Assembly: GCF_029024925.1 (NCBI RefSeq)
Contig: NZ_CP118962.1
Span: forward strand, 2,748,501 to 2,812,500
From: Enterococcus faecalis
GTDB taxonomy: Bacteria; Bacillota; Bacilli; Lactobacillales; Enterococcaceae
Direction of reading: 5' to 3'
Length of the DNA stretch: 64,000 nt
The notes under the pieces are model-generated. The model was not told where the DNA came from and searched no databases. It saw only the letters and a list, made by a program, of their open reading frames with translations. The stretch's first letter is position 1. Each line of letters begins with the position of its first letter. The position numbers and the translations under genes are program-made. This document shows, piece by piece, positions 26,316 through 33,800 of this stretch.

Positions 26316-27932
26316 ATGCAAACATCGAATAAAAAATTTCCACTTTATGCCCTAACAACGCTTGTTTTTACTTTCCTCACTTTGTTAGTGGCGGCTAGTC
26401 CAAATTGGTTTCAACAAATGGACGAAGCTATCTATCACATCAAATGGCAATTAAATGCCCCACTTTTAACAGCGGTCAATCTGTTAGCAAAAACAGCCAC
26501 AATTGGACCAATGCTGCTATTCTTCTTATTATTGATGGTATACCTTTTACGCAAAAAAGAAAAAATCCTAGCCTTTTGGGCTGTCAGTAACCTATTAGCT
26601 GTCGGCTTCTTAGGGAGCGTTTTTAAACATGTGGTGGGTCGGGCTCGACCAAACCTAGGCGCTTTAGCTGACCGGAGCTCTGCTAGCTTTCCCAGCGGAC
26701 ATTCATTATTAGCAATGGCGCTAGTCTGTACGATTTTGATCATTTTGGCCTATCTTCATGTTGAAAAAACCAAAGGCATCAAAATTTTCTTACTCACTTA
26801 TTTAGTTTTGATTGTGTTAGGTCGTTTAATCTTACGCGTTCATTATCCTAGTGATGTCATCGCTGGGATGCTCCTAAGTTATAGCTGGATCAACTTTTCA
26901 TTTCAAATTGTTCAACGTTATTTGCCGGCACCTGAACCAGAGGAAGCAGAAGTACCGACACAACGCCGGCGCCGCCATTCTCGTAAAAGAAAAAGCTTAT
27001 TCGTGGTCTTCAGTTTAACCCTTTTATTTTTAGGCACACTTTCTGTTTCGGCTTACGGCGTCAGCATGTATCGCAATTTGCAAAAAACGGCGAACACCAT
27101 GTATAAACCAAGAAAATCTTCCACGAAGAGTCCCGATTTAGCCAAAGGTGAGCCGGTTAGTTTCTTAATTATGGGAATTGCGAATGACTCAAAACGCAAA
27201 ACCGATTACCGCTCCAACGCCTTGATGGTGGTTACAGTGAATAATCAATTACAAAAAACTACCATCACCAGCATCCCACGTGACTACTATGTGGAAATGG
27301 CTGGCACCAATGGCGAATACAATAAAATCAATGCGGCCCACGTTTTCGGTGGTGCCGATATGCAAATTAAAACGGTTGAAAATGTCTTGCACATCCCAAT
27401 CAATCATTACTTTTCAATTGATATGGATGCTATGAAGGACCTTGGCGATGCGGTGGGCGGCGTCACTGTTGACAATGCCTTTGCTTTTGACGCTGAAGGG
27501 ATTCATTATCCGAAAGGCAAACAGCATTTAGGGGGCTGGGAAGCTTTACAATACGCGCGCATGCGTTACGAAGACCCTGAAGGCGACTATGGTCGTCAAC
27601 GCCGCCAACGAGAAGTTTTAATCGAATTAACCAACAAGCTACTTTCTTTTAACAGCTTGCTAAAATATCAAGAAATTCTGGACGTAATCGGCGAGCATGG
27701 CGAAACCGACTTGTCCTTTGACCAAATGATGGCGATGCTAAAAAAATACACCCCCGCACTAAAAACGATTGAAACCGATCAATTAAAAGGCTACGATTAC
27801 ACTGGCGATGGCGTGACAGGGATTGAAGGTATTTCTTATCAACTTGTGGAAGAGAGTGAACGCCAACGTGTCGAAAATGCTATTAAAGAACAAATGAACC
27901 TCTCTACGAAAGACACTGAACAATCGCAATAA
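26316..27932 (+). CDS. PAP2 phosphatase / LytR-CpsA-Psr (LCP) fusion protein
   Basis: A 538-aa membrane protein joining two envelope enzymes. Residues 1-210 are a PAP2 lipid phosphatase with several membrane helices and its three motifs: KHVVGRARP, PSGHS, and GRLILRVHYPSD. A very basic linker (QRRRRHSRKRK) leads to a further membrane helix (about 228-248). Residues ~275-480 are an LCP domain (SIPRDYYVEM, YARMRYEDPEGDYGRQRRQ), which attaches polyprenyl-phosphate-linked polymers to peptidoglycan. The two activities meet on the undecaprenyl carrier. An M-box riboswitch lies directly upstream. Confidence 0.9.
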   Translation: MQTSNKKFPLYALTTLVFTFLTLLVAASPNWFQQMDEAIYHIKWQLNAPLLTAVNLLAKTATIGPMLLFFLLLMVYLLRKKEKILAFWAVSNLLAVGFLGSVFKHVVGRARPNLGALADRSSASFPSGHSLLAMALVCTILIILAYLHVEKTKGIKIFLLTYLVLIVLGRLILRVHYPSDVIAGMLLSYSWINFSFQIVQRYLPAPEPEEAEVPTQRRRRHSRKRKSLFVVFSLTLLFLGTLSVSAYGVSMYRNLQKTANTMYKPRKSSTKSPDLAKGEPVSFLIMGIANDSKRKTDYRSNALMVVTVNNQLQKTTITSIPRDYYVEMAGTNGEYNKINAAHVFGGADMQIKTVENVLHIPINHYFSIDMDAMKDLGDAVGGVTVDNAFAFDAEGIHYPKGKQHLGGWEALQYARMRYEDPEGDYGRQRRQREVLIELTNKLLSFNSLLKYQEILDVIGEHGETDLSFDQMMAMLKKYTPALKTIETDQLKGYDYTGDGVTGIEGISYQLVEESERQRVENAIKEQMNLSTKDTEQSQ

Positions 27933-27940
27933 CGACTAAA

Positions 27941-27976
27941 AAGCAGCGCCCCTTAATGAAAGGGGTGCTGCTTACT
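27941..27976 (+). terminator. Terminator of the PAP2-LCP gene
   Basis: A stem of about 14 bp (AAGCAGCGCCCCTT with AAGGGGTGCTGCTT, one G-T pair) with a short T-rich tail. Confidence 0.75.
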
Positions 27977-27999
27977 TTGGCTAGTTAGACGGTCATTTC

Positions 28000-28073
28000 A
28001 AAAATATTAATTTTTGTCACCGTTAGTAACGGCTCTACATCAGAGAGGTATGTTAGCGCATAGCTCTCTTTTC
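28000..28073 (-). ncRNA. Orphan type I antitoxin-like antisense RNA
   Basis: The minus strand has the extended -10 TGCTATAAT (hexamer 28080-28085), then the stem-loop with GAGAGGTATG arms and the small CCGTTACTAACGG hairpin shared by the other units of this cluster. It ends near the palindrome CAAAAATATTAATTTTTG at 28001-28018. No toxin reading frame lies beneath it, unlike the units to its right. Confidence 0.6.
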
Positions 28074-28138
28074 ATTACCATTATAGCACAATTACCTAAA
28101 AAAATATATTGGAAACTAATTATTTTTTTGTTTCACAT

Positions 28139-28146
28139 GGTATAAT
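28139..28146 (+). promoter_or_regulatory. Extended -10 promoter of holin-like toxin 1
   Basis: TGG-TATAAT with the hexamer at 28141-28146. The first ~25 nt of the transcript (GTAGAGAAGTTATGGCGG) are repeated in front of toxin 3. Confidence 0.65.
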
Positions 28147-28266
28147 CTAAGTGTAGAGAAGTTATGGCGGAGGCAAGCGCACAGGAACATGCGCTTTGCG
28201 ACGAGAATCGCAACAAAGTGAGAAGCGTAGGAGCAGAGACTTTCCTCTTTCGGTGAGGTGATGCGT

Positions 28267-28410
28267 ATGCACGTATTTCCGAAATTTAGAGAAAGGAGAG
28301 GCCTTTTGTCAGCATATGAAACAATTCAGACAATTCTTGGGTTTGGTATGTTTACCATTGCTTTGATTGCGCTGATTGTGAAATTGCTTAAAAATGACAA
28401 GAAAAAATAA
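28267..28410 (+). CDS. Type I toxin, holin-like (toxin 1)
   Basis: A small hydrophobic peptide of the TxpA/BsrG-like 'putative holin-like toxin' group: 47 aa from the ATG at 28267, or 34 aa from an in-frame TTG at 28306 that has an excellent AAAGGAG 7 bp upstream. The core ETIQTILGFGMFTIALIALI is one membrane helix, followed by a lysine-rich tail. An antisense RNA gene overlaps its 3' end on the other strand, the classic arrangement of such modules. Known relatives damage the membrane when unrepressed. A hairpin terminator starts at the stop codon. Confidence 0.82.
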   Translation: MHVFPKFRERRGLLSAYETIQTILGFGMFTIALIALIVKLLKNDKKK

Positions 28411-28512
28411 CCGTCTACTTTGACTGAGTACGGTTATTTTTTGTAACTAAAAAGGTCACCGTCTTAAACGGCTCTACACTAGAGAGGTATGTTAGAGCAT
28501 ACCTCTCTTTTC
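28401..28512 (-). ncRNA. Antisense RNA antitoxin for toxin 1
   Basis: The minus strand has the extended -10 TGCTACAAT (hexamer 28519-28524). It is followed by the strong stem GAGAGGTATG/CATACCTCTC, the CCGTTTAAGACGG hairpin, and then sequence complementary to the 3' end and terminator of toxin 1, ending in a T-run at about 28401. Confidence 0.75.
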
Positions 28513-28567
28513 GTCTCTATTGTAGCATATTTCTCTGAAAAATACGAATAAAAATATCGTTTACTGT

Positions 28568-28669
28568 ACAACATATGAAACAATTCAGACGATCCTAGGG
28601 TTTGGTATGTTTACCATTGCTTTGATTGCACTGATTGTGAAATTGCTTAAAAATGACAAGAAAAAATAA
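28568..28669 (+). pseudogene. Holin-like toxin remnant (toxin 2), lacking leader and start
   Basis: The frame from TAT GAA at 28574 to the stop at 28669 encodes the same YETIQTILGFGMFTIALIAL core and lysine tail as toxin 1. However, the promoter, ribosome site and start codon are missing: the sequence joins antisense unit 1 directly to the middle of the toxin. It is probably silent, a product of unequal recombination. Confidence 0.75.
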
Positions 28670-28771
28670 CCGTCTACTTTGACCAGTACGGTTATTTTTA
28701 AATAATCAAAAAGGTCACCGTCTTAAACGGCTCTACATCAGAGAGGTATGTTGGCGCATATCTCTCTTTTC
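28660..28771 (-). ncRNA. Antisense RNA antitoxin unit 2
   Basis: Same layout as unit 1: TGCTATAAT on the minus strand (hexamer 28778-28783), the GAGAGGTATG-type stem, the CCGTTTAAGACGG hairpin, and the overlap with the 3' end of the toxin 2 remnant. It is nearly identical to its neighbours, so it may still act on toxin 1 mRNA. Confidence 0.7.
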
Positions 28772-28836
28772 ATTGCTATTATAGCACAATTACCTAAAAA
28801 AACATATTGGAAACTAATTATTTTTTAGCCCTACAT

Positions 28837-28844
28837 GGTATAAT
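28837..28844 (+). promoter_or_regulatory. Extended -10 promoter of holin-like toxin 3
   Basis: TGG-TATAAT with the hexamer at 28839-28844, in a context matching the toxin 1 promoter (ACATGGTATAAT, then GTAGAGAAGTTATGGCGG). Confidence 0.65.
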
Positions 28845-28899
28845 AAAATTGTAGAGAAGTTATGGCGGCGGCTATCCAATCTGAAAGGTGGTGGTGCTT

Positions 28900-29043
28900 A
28901 TGAATGTAAGTACTAAAATCTATGAAAGGAGAGGCCTTTTGTCTATCGCAGAAGCTTTAGCTCTGATGATTAGTTTCGGTTCTTTTATCGCAACGTTAAT
29001 CTTCGGAATCCTAGAGGCTGTAAAAGAAAACAATAAAAAATAA
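28900..29043 (+). CDS. Type I toxin, holin-like (toxin 3)
   Basis: A 47-aa peptide from the ATG at 28900 with AAAGGTGG 8 bp upstream. An in-frame TTG at 28939 with AAAGGAG would give 34 aa. ERRGLLS before the helix is shared with toxin 1, but the membrane segment differs (ALALMISFGSFIATLIFGIL), so the two toxins have diverged. An antisense unit overlaps the 3' end. It has the same family and likely effect as toxin 1. Confidence 0.82.
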   Translation: MNVSTKIYERRGLLSIAEALALMISFGSFIATLIFGILEAVKENNKK

Positions 29044-29149
29044 CCGTCAACTTTAGCGAGCACGGTTATTTTTTATAAATCACTAAAAATCGCTACCGTC
29101 TGAAACGGCTCTACACTAGAGAGATATGTTGGCGCATACCTCTCTTTTC
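29035..29149 (-). ncRNA. Antisense RNA antitoxin for toxin 3
   Basis: The minus strand has TGCTACAAT (hexamer 29156-29161), the stem around GAGAGGTATG/CATATCTCTC and the CCGTTTCAGACGG hairpin. It then overlaps the toxin 3 terminator (CCGTCAACTTTAGCGAGCACGG). Confidence 0.72.
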
Positions 29150-29186
29150 ATTACCATTGTAGCACAACGACCCTCAAAAGACCATC

Positions 29187-29236
29187 AATAAAAATGCCCG
29201 AGCCTTAGAAAAATAAGAGGCTCGGGCATTTTTATT
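29187..29236 (-). terminator. Terminator of the WxL surface-protein operon
   Basis: AAATGCCCGAGCCTT pairs with its complement up to 29232, with a T-rich tail on the minus strand, immediately after the stop codon at 29238. Confidence 0.9.
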
Positions 29237-29237
29237 T

Positions 29238-32200
29238 TTATGGGCCAGCCACTAAATTCCAAGTGACGGCGGCTTGGTATTGTTGGCCAGACATGCCTTG
29301 ATTGGCGGGCACTTCTAGTTTGATGTTAGCAAACGTGAAGTCCAACTGATAAACGTCACTACCTATGAACTGTTGGTTCGCGACCACCGCTGTTGCGGTA
29401 TTGTCGGCGGTTAAATTCACGATGCCAGTCTTGCCAAGTGGTGTCTTGGTTTCTGTTGGTTGGTTGTAATCGGTAAAGCTGGCAGCAGCGGCCGTTCCTA
29501 GCAACAAGCGGGTCGTTGTCGGCAAGCTGTCTGTCGCTGATTTCGGTTGTGACAGCTGCGCCGTTAAACTCCAATTCGGTTGGGTTTTCTTGATCCGCAG
29601 ATAGGGATTGCGTGTGCCGTTGCCATAATAATCAGCGGCTTTTTTCAAGCTGTGCTGTTGCGTACTTCCCGCTACCCCAACCTGACCAAAATTGAACGTT
29701 GGAACACTGATGAAGCCTTCCCCAGTCGGTTCCTTTGTTTCTTGATCTAAATCTTTAATCCGGACCGTATCTGAGGCAGTCAGTTTGTTGAAATTCCCTG
29801 TGAATTCCACAGCGGCTTTTAGCACTTGGTTTGGTTGTCCAGTAACTTTTGTTCCTAGGAGATTAATCGTTAGTTGACCGCCAACAGGAATACTACTATC
29901 TAAAGGAATCTCAAAACCTGCTTCCCACTGTTCTTTCGTGATTGGTCGAACTTTCGTATTTTGACCAGTACCTAAAATAAACAGTTCCGTGGGCGTACTA
30001 ATTCCAGCCGCCCAGTCAGTGGTTGGTTTAATCTTAACTGAAGTTAAAGGTGCTTCTCCAGTATTTTTTAAGAGCACTTCCCAATATTCCATGGTTGCGC
30101 CATTGTCAATGACATCGACTGCACCACGCATCGTTAAGTTAGCGCTGATGTTTGCTTCTTTGTAGACTGCTGTCATATCATCATTGTCATCAAAGGTTGT
30201 GTTATACGCTGGCGTGGTGCTGGTTGTCAACGTATTCGGTTTTGTTTTGCCTTTGTACCAGCCTTGAAAGACGTAGGTTTTGCCACCTGCTGAATAACTA
30301 GCTGGTAAAGCTTTTGCGCTCGTATACTTGAAGGTATTGCTAGTCATGGGAATCTGGTTCCCTTGCGTGAACCCTGCTGGCGGCGTGATTTTAGCGCCAC
30401 TTGTGTTCACAAAGTTTTCGGTGACTTTGCGGTTGGTTAAATGATAATAGACAGGTCCACTGATTGTTTGATATAGGGCAGTGATACTTCCAGAACTAGA
30501 ATAAGAAACTGTTCTACGTAAGAAAGGTGGATACCTAACACTAGAATCAATACCTGAATATGTTTCTCTTGGTGTAAAACTCCCATCTGCTCGTTGTGTC
30601 AAGGTTAACTCAGCAATTACATTTGCTTCAGGTTGCACCGTATCATTGGATACCGAAGAAACAGTTGTCTTTACTGGTAGAGGATACTTAGGATCAATTT
30701 TTCCAGTTTTATCATAAAGATTCAACGATTTATAGTATTTAGGCAGGTTAATTGAGAAATTTGCGAATGCCTCACCATTCCAACCTACTACGGTAGGTTG
30801 TGCAATATTCTTTGCAGGTAACGTCACTTGCCGTAAATTACCAACTTTTACGCCACTCTGATTATTAGCAATTGTGCCAAATGATACCGTAGAGCCTGCT
30901 GCCCCAGTTCCTCTATACACAATACTCTTATAGTCATACGTGAGATTGATATCGTCAGGATTCACCAACTGTCCCGCTTCATTGACAAAACCGAATTGGT
31001 ATGTAGTTTCTGGGAAATTGACTTCCTCATACACCACATTCAAATCATCATTATCATCATAAGTCACCGCATAGCTTGGCGCTTTGGTGGTGGTCAAGGT
31101 ATTTGGCTTGGTTTTGCCTTTGTACCAGCCTTTGAACTTGTAGGTCTTACCACCTGTTGTGTAAGTGTCTGGCAAGGTGCCACTTTGTTTAAAGGTGTAT
31201 GGGTCACTGTTAATTACTGTTTGTTTTCCTTGCGTAAAGCCTGTTGGTGGCGTGATTTTAGTGCCGTTGGCGTCCACGAAGTTTTCGGTGACACGGCGGT
31301 TGGTTAGATAGTAATAGATTGGACCTTGAATCGTATAGTACATTGCTTTCCCCGTAAGAAAACTCGATACATATCTTAAATAAAATGGAAGCTGAACATT
31401 TTCGGGAGCGGCGGCTGTTGTTCTATTGAACACAAACTCCTGTCCTCCATTATTCTTTAATTCAAAATATTGAGGAGTATTATTTATTTCCGCACCTGAT
31501 GGGTTTAGTATACTTGGATAAGGATATGCGGCATCAAAACCACCTTGTTGATTTTGTATACTGATGGATTTATAAATTCTTGGAAGCTGATATCTTAAGT
31601 TTACTGCACTAAATTGAAATGAATCATTACTATTCGTTTCAAGATATTGAACTGGGTATATGATTTCTTTAAGATTATTTTTTGTATTTGCCTTAATCCC
31701 TGTTTCTATTTTAGTAGTTGCCCATGCTGATGGGATATTGTTGGGTGGTTCAGTACCAATACCGTACCAACTATCATATGTCAAATCAATCGTGGAGGCA
31801 TCTACTCGCTTACCTGATTCATCAACAAAACCAAATTGATATGTACGACTAGGAAATTCCAAAACCTTAATCTCCTCATACACCACATTCAAATCATCAT
31901 TATCATCATAAGTCACCGCATAGCTTGGTGCTTTGGTGGTGGTCAAGGTGTTTGGCTTGGTTTTACCTTTGTACCAGCCTTTGAACTTATAGGTTTTGCC
32001 GTTACTTGCTTTGTAAGTCTCTGGCAAGGTGCCAGCTTGTTTGAAGGTATAGTTATTGCTGGTAATACTGGTCTGCTTTCCTTGGGTGAATCCTGTTGGA
32101 GCAGGAATGGTTGCGCCTGCTGTGTCTTTGAAGGATTCGGTGACACGTCTATTAGTTAGATAATAATAAATTGGGGTTGTAGTACCAAAAATTAAATTAG

Positions 32201-33065
32201 TTACTCCTGAAGCATCACCGAGGTAATACCCAAAAGAAACCGGAGATTTATCTACTCCATAGGATGTTCGATTATCATAATTTTCTCTGAAAGTATTTGG
32301 TTCAGCTGCTTTAGTTAGTTCATACAGGCTTCCTGACGAATCTGATGACTGCACAGTACCAGATAGTAAAGAAGTAGTTGTGTATACAGGTAGTGGATAG
32401 CTTTTTGAACTACTATAGTAATTCGTTGGCTTAACAGTTAAATCGCTATATTTTTTTGGAACCGTAATTTTTATATCTGATACTCCACGAAAATTTCTTG
32501 GAAAGACAGAGTTAGTTGAATACGTGTAACTTTCTGCCGCAACATCAAATTTTTTATGGTCTACTGCATCAATAATAGATATGGGTTGTCTAATAGAAGG
32601 TGAATATACACTAGGGTCTGTACCTAACGCTGTTTGGTTAAAAGTCATTATGTTAGCACTCATATTTATTAATGATGGGTCTATAAATGAGCCATCTTCG
32701 CTAACGAAGTATATCGTAAATGCTCTGTATGGCATCTGAGCTAAAGCTCTGGTCCCAGACGATCTAAGACTATTATTATCTTTGATTTGCGACTTGTTTC
32801 TTAGTTCATCTTCTCTCAATTCTTCTGGTTTCTCTGTTTCCTGTGTCACTTCTTCCCGACTCGTTTCAGTCGTTTCTTGACTGCTTTCCGTACTTGCTGG
32901 CGTTGCGCTACTTGCTGATGTTGCTTCCTTAGCGCTACTTGCTACTGTCGGACTACTTTCAATCGTGATTGTTTCCGCAACTGCGGTCACGCCAGAAAAG
33001 GCGTTAATCACTAAAGAACTACACAAGCCAATGGTTGCTAATCGTTGCCACTTAGTTTGCTTCAT
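29238..33065 (-). CDS. Large modular WxL-domain surface protein
   Basis: A 1275-aa secreted protein. A signal peptide (about residues 1-30) is followed by a Ser/Thr/Glu-rich low-complexity stretch (32-95). Three related modules of ~285 aa follow (about 113-398, 406-691, 688-985), each with a beta-rich part (TYQFGFVDESG-like) and a repeat ending GWYKGKTKPNTLTTT and YDDNDDLNVVYEE. The C-terminal WxL domain carries WSL (1165-1167) and WNL (1269-1271), which bind peptidoglycan noncovalently. Its start overlaps the upstream LPXTG gene by 14 bp. A role in adhesion or surface complexes is inferred. Confidence 0.88.
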   Translation of the reverse strand: MKQTKWQRLATIGLCSSLVINAFSGVTAVAETITIESSPTVASSAKEATSASSATPASTESSQETTETSREEVTQETEKPEELREDELRNKSQIKDNNSLRSSGTRALAQMPYRAFTIYFVSEDGSFIDPSLINMSANIMTFNQTALGTDPSVYSPSIRQPISIIDAVDHKKFDVAAESYTYSTNSVFPRNFRGVSDIKITVPKKYSDLTVKPTNYYSSSKSYPLPVYTTTSLLSGTVQSSDSSGSLYELTKAAEPNTFRENYDNRTSYGVDKSPVSFGYYLGDASGVTNLIFGTTTPIYYYLTNRRVTESFKDTAGATIPAPTGFTQGKQTSITSNNYTFKQAGTLPETYKASNGKTYKFKGWYKGKTKPNTLTTTKAPSYAVTYDDNDDLNVVYEEIKVLEFPSRTYQFGFVDESGKRVDASTIDLTYDSWYGIGTEPPNNIPSAWATTKIETGIKANTKNNLKEIIYPVQYLETNSNDSFQFSAVNLRYQLPRIYKSISIQNQQGGFDAAYPYPSILNPSGAEINNTPQYFELKNNGGQEFVFNRTTAAAPENVQLPFYLRYVSSFLTGKAMYYTIQGPIYYYLTNRRVTENFVDANGTKITPPTGFTQGKQTVINSDPYTFKQSGTLPDTYTTGGKTYKFKGWYKGKTKPNTLTTTKAPSYAVTYDDNDDLNVVYEEVNFPETTYQFGFVNEAGQLVNPDDINLTYDYKSIVYRGTGAAGSTVSFGTIANNQSGVKVGNLRQVTLPAKNIAQPTVVGWNGEAFANFSINLPKYYKSLNLYDKTGKIDPKYPLPVKTTVSSVSNDTVQPEANVIAELTLTQRADGSFTPRETYSGIDSSVRYPPFLRRTVSYSSSGSITALYQTISGPVYYHLTNRKVTENFVNTSGAKITPPAGFTQGNQIPMTSNTFKYTSAKALPASYSAGGKTYVFQGWYKGKTKPNTLTTSTTPAYNTTFDDNDDMTAVYKEANISANLTMRGAVDVIDNGATMEYWEVLLKNTGEAPLTSVKIKPTTDWAAGISTPTELFILGTGQNTKVRPITKEQWEAGFEIPLDSSIPVGGQLTINLLGTKVTGQPNQVLKAAVEFTGNFNKLTASDTVRIKDLDQETKEPTGEGFISVPTFNFGQVGVAGSTQQHSLKKAADYYGNGTRNPYLRIKKTQPNWSLTAQLSQPKSATDSLPTTTRLLLGTAAAASFTDYNQPTETKTPLGKTGIVNLTADNTATAVVANQQFIGSDVYQLDFTFANIKLEVPANQGMSGQQYQAAVTWNLVAGP
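31024..31145. repeat. Near-identical DNA repeat inside the WxL gene (copy a)
   Basis: About 120 bp encoding the KGKTKPNTLTTTKAPSYAV and YDDNDDLNVVYEE end of module 2, almost identical at DNA level to 31873-31994. This suggests recent duplication or gene conversion between modules. Confidence 0.75.
31873..31994. repeat. Near-identical DNA repeat inside the WxL gene (copy b)
   Basis: The partner of the copy at 31024-31145, encoding the same end of module 1, in the same orientation. Confidence 0.75.
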
Positions 33066-33414
33066 GTCGTCCCTTCTTTCTATGTACCATTCCCGCCAAG
33101 CCGATTAAGGCTAAGCCGAGAATGCTAAGATTTGCCTGACTCTTGCTCCCTGTACGAGGGAGCTGCGAGCCAGTTGTGGTGGTCTGTGTCGAACCACCAC
33201 TTCGTTGATCTCCTTTCGGAGGACCAGCTGGTTCCTTGGGATCAGCAGCTGGCGCATCTGTTTTCGGTGGGGCATCTTTAGGAGCGGGTGTTCTCGGATT
33301 TTGGTAAAATTCAATCCCCACCGAACTAGAACCACCATCAGACGCTTCAACATTTATAAAAAAACTAGGAGAAGATAGTAGACACACAATCATTAAATAA
33401 CGCTTTTTTTTCAT
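33052..33414 (-). CDS. Small LPXTG-anchored surface protein
   Basis: A 120-aa protein with a signal peptide (about 1-24), a Pro/Lys/Asp-rich middle (about 40-75), the sortase motif LPRTG, a hydrophobic stretch (SILGLALIGLAGMV) and a basic tail HRKKGRHEAN. Sortase A should fix it covalently to the wall. AAAGGAGG precedes the ATG by 7 bp. It lies upstream of and overlaps the WxL gene; small LPXTG proteins accompany WxL proteins in many enterococcal csc-type clusters, where they probably form one surface complex. Confidence 0.88.
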   Translation of the reverse strand: MKKKRYLMIVCLLSSPSFFINVEASDGGSSSVGIEFYQNPRTPAPKDAPPKTDAPAADPKEPAGPPKGDQRSGGSTQTTTTGSQLPRTGSKSQANLSILGLALIGLAGMVHRKKGRHEAN

Positions 33415-33684
33415 TTAAAAACCTCCTTTAGATTCACTTGTATTCGTTGATCTTTTATACAAGGAATGTGTAACAACCTTTTTTCATACCTCTATAATAA
33501 CAAAGAACCCCCCTTTAGGAATTGACGTTTTTTTCGCACCTCTTGCGAAAATTTTGAAAGTTCTTGTTATACCAGGGTTTACAACGCCCGTTATTTAATA
33601 ATCATTACTAAAAAAAGGCGATTTTAGTCAATTTTTATCAAAAATCCCCGACAAAAGTTTAAGGTTTCTAGCCATTTAACGAGA
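33415..33684. other. Intergenic region upstream of the surface-protein operon
   Basis: A/T-rich with a strong ribosome site for the gene at 33414. No fully convincing -35/-10 pair was found, and no open frame. Confidence 0.4.
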
Positions 33685-33727
33685 AAAGCTCAAAAAGTTA
33701 GTAATTGATACTAACTTTTTGAGCTTT
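33685..33727. terminator. Terminator after dmkA
   Basis: A near-perfect 19-bp stem (AAAGCTCAAAAAGTTAGTA with its complement) around a 5-nt loop, followed by T-rich sequence on the minus strand. It could act on both strands. Confidence 0.8.
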
Positions 33728-33800
33728 GTGTAACACTTTTGAAGAAGTCGCTTGAAAAAAAACAGTATTTTTTTCGTATTTTCTCTACTTTTTTAAGAAT

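Noticed and set aside
28139..29160. CRISPR-like array because of regularly spaced repeats
   Set aside because: The repeated units are promoters, antisense hairpins and toxin frames of ~100 bp and irregular spacing, with no short direct repeat/spacer pattern and no cas genes.
31836..32159. Plus-strand frames of about 105 codons within the WxL gene
   Set aside because: The same frame appears opposite both repeat modules, so it simply mirrors the repeated coding sequence.
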